The position numbers and the translations under genes were made by a program. The notes beneath the pieces are model-generated. The model had not been told where the DNA came from. It saw nothing but the letters and a program-made list of their open reading frames with translations, and did not search any database. A DNA stretch of 13,797 bases, taken from assembly GCA_014729145.1 (NCBI GenBank), contig WJKL01000071.1:1-13797 (forward strand). The letters run 5' to 3'. The DNA comes from Candidatus Woesearchaeota archaeon. GTDB taxonomy: Archaea > Nanobdellota > Nanobdellia > Woesearchaeales > WJKL01. This document shows, in pieces, positions 7,397 through 13,569 of this stretch; position 1 is the stretch's first letter, and every line of letters starts with the position of its first letter.

Positions 7397-7415
7397 AAAA
7401 ATATAACTATGTTAT
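7397..7415 (-). promoter_or_regulatory. Possible leaderless promoter of the second TrmB-like gene
   Basis: On the minus strand TTATAT (7406-7401) is centred about 25 nt upstream of the ATG at 7378, the distance expected when transcription starts at the start codon. No SD is present. A second A/T-only TATA candidate lies at about 7430-7415. The 64-base gap is so A+T-rich that either box could be chance, and read-through from the upstream paralogue is equally possible. Confidence 0.35.
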
Positions 7416-7442
7416 TTATATTATAAAATAAAAATACCCTAT

Positions 7443-8237
7443 TCACTTCTGAGAAGAGGGAAAGATTTTTCTCGCTTTAGTGAATTTCTTTTTAAAAAAA
7501 TCATCCATGAACTTTGTAAAGGATTCTGAGGACACCCATATTCCCAAATCTCTGCCGTATTTAAAATTATCATCATCAGGTATTGGCTCTATAACTATGC
7601 TTTTTTTGTTGTCTATAGAAATATAATTGTTTTCTGATTTTTTTGTTTTTCTTATATCACAGAAATCAAGTGATTTTATTTCTTCTTTTATCTCTTTATT
7701 GATGACTCCTGTTATGTTAATGTTAACTCCCTTTTGTTTAGCTTCTTTGAGGAGCTCTTTGTGCCAGATTAGTCTTGATAAAGAATTTGCAGAACAGTGG
7801 ATATTTATATTTTTCTCGGCTTTTTGTATTAATTCTTCTATTTTCTTTACTACATTTGATCTTCCATTGATGATCCAGAATGCTCCTTTTGGCTCTTTAA
7901 ATTTTTTTGATTCTGTAAACATGGGTTCAAGTTTTTCCAGAACATGCTTTTCTAAATTTTCATATTTCTCTTCCATATTATCTTTAGCTTTTTTTATTGC
8001 TTTTTTTGGAGAGACTGCCTTGCATTTCATTGGTTTTGTAGGAAGAGTGGTGGAAAATCCTTTAGATGATAAAGAATTAATTATCTCATATACTTTGCCG
8101 TATGGTATTCCAGTAATATCTGAAATATTTTTTGCTGTTGATGTTCCTTCTCCTACTAATGTTAAGTAGACTTTTGCTTCATATTTGTTTAACCCTAACT
8201 CCAACAAAGGAGTTATCATTTTCTTAGTTGATAACAT
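7443..8237 (-). CDS. TrmB-family transcriptional regulator, copy 1
   Basis: 264 residues, same layout as its downstream paralogue: winged helix about 11-68 (LGLNKYEAKVYLTL, ITGIPYGKVYEIINSLSSKG), Lys/Glu-rich linker 75-115, C-terminal domain 118-264 (WIINGRSNVV, CSANSLSRLIWHK, PDDDNFKYGRDLGI). The recognition-helix region is identical to the paralogue apart from one Asn/Ser swap, so both should read the same DNA site. The C-terminal domains differ more (for example WHKELLKEAKQKGVNINI against LHKDVLKEAVEKGIYVSI), suggesting different ligands or activity. Start ATG at 8237 has SD GGGGGTG (8251-8245) 7 nt ahead. It diverges from the PAS regulator gene across 343 bases. Confidence 0.9.
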   Translation of the reverse strand: MLSTKKMITPLLELGLNKYEAKVYLTLVGEGTSTAKNISDITGIPYGKVYEIINSLSSKGFSTTLPTKPMKCKAVSPKKAIKKAKDNMEEKYENLEKHVLEKLEPMFTESKKFKEPKGAFWIINGRSNVVKKIEELIQKAEKNINIHCSANSLSRLIWHKELLKEAKQKGVNINITGVINKEIKEEIKSLDFCDIRKTKKSENNYISIDNKKSIVIEPIPDDDNFKYGRDLGIWVSSESFTKFMDDFFKKKFTKARKIFPSSQK

Positions 8238-8244
8238 AATTTTA

Positions 8245-8296
8245 CACCCCCAAAGTATAAACTATTTTCTTGGGAATTAAGTGAATCATATATTCT
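8245..8296 (-). promoter_or_regulatory. Promoter and SD of the first TrmB-like gene
   Basis: On the minus strand a purine-rich run leads into AGAATATATGA (8296-8286), a BRE/TATA-like element. Initiation near 8264 would give a leader of about 27 nt containing SD GGGGGTG (8251-8245). A 9-base direct repeat, AAAGTATAA on the plus strand at 8252-8260 and 8312-8320, reads TTATACTTT on this strand and could supply alternative TATA boxes or regulator half-sites. Confidence 0.45.
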
Positions 8297-8398
8297 TTTT
8301 TTATTCATGTTAAAGTATAATCATTATTTTACTCTGTTAGTAGATAATTGAAATATTTAAAATTATTTATTTGCTAAAAAATTAACTAAAAGTTATCT

Positions 8399-8482
8399 TT
8401 TTGACAAAAATTCTTTTGCTCTTGATAATAATTTTAACATTTTGTTCATTTTGATTGTCAAAATGTGAAAAAATTTATATAT
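8399..8482 (+). promoter_or_regulatory. Promoter with 19-bp dyad upstream of the PAS regulator gene
   Basis: A strong archaeal core promoter reads GTGAAAAAA then TTTATATAT (8474-8482), predicting initiation near 8503-8506. Directly upstream is a perfect dyad CATTTTGA-TTG-TCAAAATG (8447-8465). A further CATTTTG half-site lies at 8439-8445, and TTTTGACAA (8399-8407) is the inverse of TTGTCAAAA (8455-8463). These are likely binding sites for a dimeric regulator, such as the gene's own winged-helix product or a TrmB neighbour. The rest of the gap (about 8297-8398) shows only A+T-rich DNA plus one AAAGTATAA copy. Confidence 0.6.
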
Positions 8483-8500
8483 CATGGATACATTGGATAT

Positions 8501-8580
8501 GGGTAGGTGGGAGGGATTTGGCATTACTTGGAATTTTTCCAGGACTTTTTTCTTTGGACCAAACAGTATCTTGGATATAA
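8501..8580 (+). other. G-rich leader with short open frames before the PAS regulator
   Basis: The predicted leader opens with GGGTAGGTGGGAGGG (8501-8515), striking in such A+T-rich DNA and able in principle to form a two-tetrad G-quadruplex. AGGTG (8505-8509) could serve as an SD for TTG at 8518, whose 20-codon frame stops with TAA at 8578-8580, directly touching the ATG at 8581. A second frame from ATG 8484 or 8499 crosses the gene start and ends at 8609. A small hairpin TGGAA-TTT-TTCCA lies at about 8530-8542. No SD stands near the ATG at 8581. Confidence 0.35.
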
Positions 8581-10878
8581 ATGAAAGACAAAATCAAGAA
8601 TATTTTTGATGATGTAAAGAATTCTTTAGATGTTGGTGGCAAGAAAAATTTTGAAGAAGAGTTAAAAGAGGATGAAGAAAGATTTAGTGTTTTGTTTGAC
8701 AACTGCCATGATATAATCTCTATTGTTGATGAAAAAGCAAAAACTCTTTGGGCTAACAAAGCATGGAAACAAATGTTTGGAGAAAATCTAGATATTAAAA
8801 ACCCCTTTGATAAACTTCATCCTGAAGATATAGAAAAAGTACAGAATGCCTGGATGAAACTGATAAAAAATAATGAAGAAATAATTGATTTAGGGTATAG
8901 ACTTAAGGGGCCTGGTGGAGATTATTTGGTTTTTGAAACAAGCGCAAATAAATTCAAGATTGGGGATAAAGAATCAGTGTTGGTTATTGCGCACAATATA
9001 ACAGAAAAAAATAAAACAGAAGAAAAGCTAAAAAAAGAAAAAAAATTCTGTGAGAGCATAGTCAATACAGCTCAAACAATTATTCTTGTATTAGACAAAG
9101 AAGGAACAATTGTTAATTTCAATCCTTATATGGAAAAATTAACAGGGTATAAACTGGAAGAAGTAAAAGGAAAAGATTGGTTTGATACATTTCTTCCTGG
9201 AAGATATCATGATAAGATTAGAAATGTGTTTAAAAAAGCAATTGGAGATATCCAAACAAAAGGCAATATTAATCCAATATTAACAAAAGACGGAAAAGAG
9301 ATTCTTATTGAATGGTATGATAATACTTTAAAAGATGATGAAGGAAAGATTATCGGATTGCTTTGTGTAGGACATGATGTTACTAAGGAGAAGAAAGCAG
9401 AAAAGGCTTTGAAAAAAAGCAAAAAGAAATACAAAAAGATATATGAAAAAACTCCTTTGCTTAATTTTATTGTTGATAAAGAAGGAAAATTTGTGGGTGT
9501 GAATGAAACTGTATTAAAAGTTCTTGGCTATGAAAAAAAAGAAATTATTGGTAAATCAGCTAGGGATTATATAATAGATAAAGAGCTTGGAAATATAGCT
9601 ATGGAAAAAATAGAAGCAAGCTTTGGCATGGATGAGAAGGAGAGCCCTGATTTTGAATGTGATGTCTATAAAAAAGACGGATCGATAATGACTCTGCTGC
9701 TGTCAAAAGGGCATACTATTGTCAAAAATGGAAAGGAAGATTTGCTGCTGATGTCAGGGATAGATATCACAGAAAGGAAAAAAGCTGAAAAAGAAAAAGA
9801 AAAGCTGCAGGAGAGGCTAAGAAAATATGCAAAAAGGCTTGAGATTAAAATAAAGAAATTAGAAAAAGACAGGGTTAGGCTTACAAATAATGAAAAAAAG
9901 GTATTATGGGGCATAACAAGATATCCATACAGCAGTGATCTGGCATTGGCAAAGAAACTGAAATTAAAAAGAAGCACTGTCACTGCGATAAGAAACAGAC
10001 TGAGTGATAAAGGAATATATACAATAAAGAATATTCCTAATTTTAAGGCAATTGGGGCAGGGTTATTTACTGTTGCTTTTGGTAAATTCAACAAATCATT
10101 TGATAAATTTAAAACTATTTTAGAAGAAAAAATATATAATGTCAAAAATATTCATACATTTTCGACAAAAAATGAATTTATGGTCATGGTTGTTTCAAAA
10201 AATATGGCTGATTTTGAAAAACAGATATTGCCGTTCAAGGATATGCTCAACTCAAAAAAAGTCTTAAAGGATGTAAATATCATACACTTGTTTCCTGAAT
10301 TAAGCAGGATATACAGATGTATTGATTATTCTAGGTTATTCAGGAAGGTGTTTGACATAAAGATAAAACAAGAGCCTAAGAAAAATATCAAAACCCCTGA
10401 CAGGAAATTGAACAAAAACGAGAAAAGAGTGTTATTGGCAATGATTGAATATCCTGGATTGTCTGCTTATGATATTAGTTTTAAAGTAAACCTGACAAGA
10501 GTAACTGTATCTAAAATAAAAAAGAAGCTGATAAAGGAAGGATTTGTAAGGACAAAGATTATTCCTGATTTTGCAAAGCTTGGACTAAACTTTCTGACAC
10601 TGATGCATACAAAACATTCTCCTTCATTTAAGGGAGAGATGATAGATTCTATGCTTAAGAAGAATCCTCATTCTATATTTTTTGCAGGAGGAAGCAGAGA
10701 AGCTATTGCAATGAGTGTATTTAGGAATTATGATGAATGCAAACAGCTGGAGAAGAAAGCTACTCATGAAGAAAAAGGAATGTTTTTAGAATCCCCATCT
10801 GTATTTTATTCAACTGCAAAAGAGGTTAAAGTAAACAGGCTTAATTTTTTAAAACCAACAAAGGAATTATTAGAATAG
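8581..10878 (+). CDS. One-component regulator: three PAS domains and two tandem winged-helix/Lrp-like modules
   Basis: Cytoplasmic sensor-regulator of 765 residues with no membrane segment. PAS1 about 31-142 (HDIISIVDEKAKTLWANKAW, ends VIAHNITE), PAS2 about 153-270 (TIILVLDKEGTIVNFNP, LTGYKLEEVKGK, VGHDVTKEKK), PAS3 about 283-400 (NFIVDKEGKFVGVNET, VLGYEKKEIIGK, SGIDITERKKAEK). A Lys/Glu coiled coil follows at about 398-432. The DNA-binding half is duplicated: winged helix 1 at 433-482 (NNEKKVLWGI, KLKLKRSTVTAIRNRLSDKG), helix 2 at 609-660 (NKNEKRVLLAM, KVNLTRVTVSKIKKKLIKEG). Each is followed by about 100 residues opening alike (IKNIPNFKAIGAGLFT / TKIIPDFAKLGLNFLT), as in Lrp/AsnC-type proteins. 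No kinase or receiver domain is present, so signal and DNA binding reside in one chain. ATG 8581 is the only sensible start because TAA lies in frame directly ahead. Confidence 0.9.
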   Translation: MKDKIKNIFDDVKNSLDVGGKKNFEEELKEDEERFSVLFDNCHDIISIVDEKAKTLWANKAWKQMFGENLDIKNPFDKLHPEDIEKVQNAWMKLIKNNEEIIDLGYRLKGPGGDYLVFETSANKFKIGDKESVLVIAHNITEKNKTEEKLKKEKKFCESIVNTAQTIILVLDKEGTIVNFNPYMEKLTGYKLEEVKGKDWFDTFLPGRYHDKIRNVFKKAIGDIQTKGNINPILTKDGKEILIEWYDNTLKDDEGKIIGLLCVGHDVTKEKKAEKALKKSKKKYKKIYEKTPLLNFIVDKEGKFVGVNETVLKVLGYEKKEIIGKSARDYIIDKELGNIAMEKIEASFGMDEKESPDFECDVYKKDGSIMTLLLSKGHTIVKNGKEDLLLMSGIDITERKKAEKEKEKLQERLRKYAKRLEIKIKKLEKDRVRLTNNEKKVLWGITRYPYSSDLALAKKLKLKRSTVTAIRNRLSDKGIYTIKNIPNFKAIGAGLFTVAFGKFNKSFDKFKTILEEKIYNVKNIHTFSTKNEFMVMVVSKNMADFEKQILPFKDMLNSKKVLKDVNIIHLFPELSRIYRCIDYSRLFRKVFDIKIKQEPKKNIKTPDRKLNKNEKRVLLAMIEYPGLSAYDISFKVNLTRVTVSKIKKKLIKEGFVRTKIIPDFAKLGLNFLTLMHTKHSPSFKGEMIDSMLKKNPHSIFFAGGSREAIAMSVFRNYDECKQLEKKATHEEKGMFLESPSVFYSTAKEVKVNRLNFLKPTKELLE

Positions 10879-10879
10879 A

Positions 10880-10993
10880 TTAATTCTTGCCAGCGATTTC
10901 CATCAAATCATCTACAATTTTATTTAAACAAGATAAGCAAATATGATGTTCCTCATCTTTTATTTTTCTTCTGCAGTTAATACACTTTGCCAT
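10880..10993 (-). CDS. Small zinc-ribbon-like protein, 37 residues
   Basis: Short minus-strand frame with ATG at 10993 and TAA at 10882-10880. The peptide begins MAKCINCRRKIKDEEHHIC and contains CINC (4-7) and CLSC (19-22), two CxxC knuckles 11 residues apart, followed by an acidic helix (LNKIVDDLMEIAGKN). This is the classic pattern of a one-zinc miniature ribbon. It is convergent with the PAS regulator, with stop codons 1 nt apart and no room for separate terminators. A GTGA 9 nt ahead of the ATG is a weak SD. A TATA-like AAATTTATAAG lies at 11040-11030. Function unknown; such proteins often bind nucleic acid or a partner protein. The perfect cysteine spacing argues against chance. Confidence 0.72.
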   Translation of the reverse strand: MAKCINCRRKIKDEEHHICLSCLNKIVDDLMEIAGKN

Positions 10994-11032
10994 TTTAGAG
11001 TCACTATAAATACTTCTTATAATTTTAAACTT

Positions 11033-11056
11033 ATAAATTTTTTCTTAAAAATTTAT
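11033..11056. repeat. Perfect 10-bp inverted repeat with 4-base loop
   Basis: ATAAATTTTT (11033-11042) and AAAAATTTAT (11047-11056) are exact inverse copies around TCTT. It overlaps the presumed minus-strand TATA of the small zinc protein gene and lies in the divergent region before the radical SAM gene. It could be an operator for a dimeric regulator. Being A+T only, it would make a weak RNA hairpin. Confidence 0.6.
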
Positions 11057-11073
11057 CTTAATCATAGATTTAT

Positions 11074-11121
11074 GGATAAAATTGATTATTGTTTTATCCC
11101 ATATTTTTATTTTAGGATAAA
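11074..11121. promoter_or_regulatory. Three GGATAAA half-sites upstream of the radical SAM operon
   Basis: GGATAAAA (11074-11081) and TTTTATCC (11092-11099) form a perfect 8-bp inverted repeat with a 10-base spacer. A third copy, GGATAAA, sits at 11115-11121, ending 6 bases before the BRE. The arrangement suggests cooperative binding of a regulator dimer next to the core promoter. Confidence 0.5.
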
Positions 11122-11127
11122 TTTAAT

Positions 11128-11175
11128 CGAAAGATTAATATATGATGTATGCAGTATAGATAACAAAAAGGGGTG
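11128..11175 (+). promoter_or_regulatory. Core promoter and SD of the radical SAM/acyltransferase operon
   Basis: CGAAAGA (11128-11134, BRE-like) precedes TTAATATATG (11135-11144, TATA). Initiation near 11166 leaves a leader of about 18 nt that holds SD AAGGGGTG (11168-11175) 8 nt before ATG 11184. This spacing decides the start against the GTG at 11175, which lies inside the SD. Confidence 0.65.
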
Positions 11176-11183
11176 TGGTAGAT

Positions 11184-12839
11184 ATGTCTAAAGCAGTGTT
11201 AGTTAATTATTCAGGGAAACCAATTGCACCTGGCAGTTTAATTTTTGACAATGGGATGGGAAATCTTGCTGGTTCTTTAGTGAGGAAAAATCATGATGTA
11301 TTAGTTCTCGATTATGGAACTGTTGATACTATTAAAAAATTTAAAATGCCTGAAAAAAATATAATGGAACTAAAGGAATTAATATCTTCAACAATGGATG
11401 GTTTGGAGAGAGGAAAAAATATAGAAGATGAATTAAAGGAACTATATTCCAAAAGAAACGAAATAGAAGAAATTGAAAGAAAGAAAATAACAGTCATTGC
11501 AGAGGAGATTTCTGATAAAGTGCATGAATTAAATGCTGATTTTGTAGGATTTAAATTATGGAATGGGGACGGATTTATTGGATCTGTCCAAATAGCTGAA
11601 AAATTAAGAAAAGAATATCCTGAACTTCTTCTTTTTGCAGGAGGCCCTCATGTTGATTGGTTTAGGGAAAAGATATACAAAAGAACTGATGCTTTTGATG
11701 CAATTGCTTACGGTGAAGGAGAAGAAACGATTGTAGATCTCGCAGAATATGCCAAGAATAGAAAAGGATTAGAAGATATACCCAATCTTATTTTTAAGCA
11801 GGATGGTAAAATCAAGATCAATCCAATCAAAAGAATTGAAAATCTTGATGATATTGCAATGCCTGTTTATGATGAAGAGATATACCCTTCTATGAAAGGA
11901 GATCAAAAAATAAAATTTATCGTTCTAGATGAAAGCAGAGGCTGTCCAAATAACTGTAATTTCTGTATACAGCCAATAAAAAGCGGAAGATGGAGGGTGA
12001 AGAGTGCTGAAAGAGTAGTTAATGAAATGGAAGAAGCGATAGAAAATTATGGGATTCATACTTTTAGATATGGGGGGTCAAACACACCTATTAAAACTGC
12101 TGTTGAAATAGCCAAAAAAATAATAGAAAAAGATATTGATGTAGATTATAATTCTTTTGGCCATGCAAGAACAGCGGATTATGAATCCTACAAGATTTTA
12201 AAAGAATCTGGATGTTTTGCTCTTTTCTTTGGGATAGAATCAGGAAGCCAATATATCCTTGATGAATCTATAAATAAAAGAGCAACTATAGAACAACAAA
12301 AAAATGCTATTCTGGCTGCAAAAAAAGCAGGCATATTTTCGGTTGCCAGCATAATATTTCCTGCTCCTCTTGAAACAGAACAGACAAAACAGGAAACATT
12401 GGATTTTTTGTTTGAAACAAGACCAGACAGCACAGTGATACAATTTCCAGGGGTTTATATTGGAACAGAATGGGCACGGAATCCTGAAAAATATAATATT
12501 GAATTAACTGACCCTGAAACATTTGGAGAAAGCCTTATGAATTACAAGATTAGGCTGCTCTTTCCTACATTCTTATGGGATCCACTTCCTTATAAAGTCA
12601 ATGGTAAAACGTCTTCTGAGTTTACAAAGGATACTACAGAATTTACAAAATTAGTTGAAAAAAAAGGGATTCCAACGGCTGTTGCTGATGATATTGCTCT
12701 GATGGCTTATTATCTTAAAAAACCTACTTTGGACCTAAGGGATGATTTTGTAAACATGTTTTCTTCGAATAAATATAATCAGATACAAACCACTGTAAAA
12801 GAAATCAATAAAAGCGTCCTAAGAAAGGATGGCAGATAG
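11184..12839 (+). CDS. Radical SAM enzyme with N-terminal cobalamin-binding-type domain
   Basis: 551 residues from ATG 11184. Residues 1-190 match the B12-binding Rossmann-type domain of the BchE/methylase class: VLVNYSGKPIAPGSLIF at the start, ADFVGFKLWNGDG, LLLFAGGPH (148-156) and AIAYGEGEETIVDL (174-187). The canonical DxHxxG cobalt-ligand motif is not visible, so cobalamin, if bound, would lack that histidine. An inserted charged helix occupies about 52-105. The radical SAM barrel follows with cluster cysteines C254, C258 and C261 (SRGCPNNCNFC), then RYGGSN and ALFFGIESGSQ (346-356). A C-terminal region of about 100 residues covers 440-551. The enzyme uses a 4Fe-4S cluster to cleave S-adenosylmethionine; substrate unknown. 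Its last 11 nt overlap the acyltransferase gene, so the two probably act in one pathway. Confidence 0.9.
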   Translation: MSKAVLVNYSGKPIAPGSLIFDNGMGNLAGSLVRKNHDVLVLDYGTVDTIKKFKMPEKNIMELKELISSTMDGLERGKNIEDELKELYSKRNEIEEIERKKITVIAEEISDKVHELNADFVGFKLWNGDGFIGSVQIAEKLRKEYPELLLFAGGPHVDWFREKIYKRTDAFDAIAYGEGEETIVDLAEYAKNRKGLEDIPNLIFKQDGKIKINPIKRIENLDDIAMPVYDEEIYPSMKGDQKIKFIVLDESRGCPNNCNFCIQPIKSGRWRVKSAERVVNEMEEAIENYGIHTFRYGGSNTPIKTAVEIAKKIIEKDIDVDYNSFGHARTADYESYKILKESGCFALFFGIESGSQYILDESINKRATIEQQKNAILAAKKAGIFSVASIIFPAPLETEQTKQETLDFLFETRPDSTVIQFPGVYIGTEWARNPEKYNIELTDPETFGESLMNYKIRLLFPTFLWDPLPYKVNGKTSSEFTKDTTEFTKLVEKKGIPTAVADDIALMAYYLKKPTLDLRDDFVNMFSSNKYNQIQTTVKEINKSVLRKDGR

Positions 12840-13569
12840 AATATTCAAGCTGGCTAAGGATGCAGAAGAAAAAGACCTTGCATATAGATTAAGATATGAG
12901 GTATATTGTATTGAAGAAAAATTCATTGAAATTAATGAAGAAAAAACTGAAAAAGATGAGTTTGATGAATTTGCCCAGCATTTTCTGGCGTACAAAGGGG
13001 AAGAGGTAGTAGGAACTGTAAGATTAATAGAAGAAAATTCTTATTTTAAAAATCTTTCTTATGGATTACATGTAGAAAAGCTGTTTTCTTTTTCTGATTT
13101 TGAAAGAAAAAATAAATATAAATTTGCTGAATCATCCAGATCGTCTGTTAAAAAGAAATATAGAAAAGGTCTTTATATCTGGGGACTTTGGAAAGCAATG
13201 ATACAATATTCATTAAAAAAAAATATAACCCACCTTATATTTTCTGCTAACCCCGAAACAAACGATATTAATTATGCTCAAAAAATGTATTGTCTTGCTA
13301 AAAAAAAGGGAATGATTCATGAAGATATTTCAGTTAAGCTGAAAGACGACTCCATCGGATCTGATATTGAAGATATAATTGATAGAGAAACTGTCTGTTT
13401 TCCTGAACTTATCCAAGTTTATCTTAAACTGGGATGCAAATTCATTGGGCCTGCTTCTTATTATCCTAAGGTAGGGATGTGCGCTTTACCTATGGTCCTT
13501 GATCTTCATAATATTGATGAACCATTTAGGACAAGATTTCTGAAAAAAGATAAAAGCATCCATATTTAA
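12829..13569 (+). CDS. N-acyl-amino-acid/AHL-synthase-like GNAT acyltransferase
   Basis: 246 residues. The start LAYRLRYEVYCIEEKF (17-32), EFDEFAQHFLAYKGEEVVGTVRLI (44-67) and AESSRSSVKKKYRKGLY (100-116) follow the plan of the acyltransferase family related to N-acyl amino acid synthases, LuxI-type autoinducer synthases and the PEP-CTERM/exosortase-associated group. These join an acyl chain from a thioester carrier to an amino group. E101 and R104 correspond to the ExxR region important in LuxI enzymes. The C-terminal part (VYLKLGCKFIGPASYYPKVG, 197-216) is also typical. ATG 12829 overlaps the radical SAM gene by 11 nt with AAAGG abutting the start, so it is translationally coupled. No PEP-CTERM sorting genes are visible. 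Substrates cannot be read from sequence. It could modify a lipid, a peptide or a small signal. Confidence 0.78.
   Translation: MADRIFKLAKDAEEKDLAYRLRYEVYCIEEKFIEINEEKTEKDEFDEFAQHFLAYKGEEVVGTVRLIEENSYFKNLSYGLHVEKLFSFSDFERKNKYKFAESSRSSVKKKYRKGLYIWGLWKAMIQYSLKKNITHLIFSANPETNDINYAQKMYCLAKKKGMIHEDISVKLKDDSIGSDIEDIIDRETVCFPELIQVYLKLGCKFIGPASYYPKVGMCALPMVLDLHNIDEPFRTRFLKKDKSIHI

Noticed and set aside
7403..7415. Dyad ATAAC-TAT-GTTAT between the two TrmB-like genes
   Set aside because: Only 5-bp A/T-rich arms, expected by chance in this composition, and it overlaps a weak TATA candidate.
7627..8169. A 180-codon plus-strand open frame across the first TrmB-like gene
   Set aside because: It is an antisense shadow: the minus-strand frame encodes a clear winged-helix regulator, while the plus-strand product is Phe/Ser/Ile-rich with no domain.
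8393..8449. An 18-residue cationic peptide on the minus strand (MNKMLKLLSRAKEFLSKR)
   Set aside because: There is no SD, it sits in the operator region, and such short Lys-rich frames arise easily in A+T-rich DNA.
11175..11186. GTG at 11175 as start of the radical SAM protein
   Set aside because: The GTG is part of the SD AAGGGGTG; ATG 11184 has correct spacing behind it and begins the conserved fold at once.
10943..11191. An 82-codon plus-strand open frame between the PAS regulator and the radical SAM gene
   Set aside because: It covers the promoter, palindromes and SD of the radical SAM gene and lies antisense to the small zinc protein; its product has no recognisable pattern.
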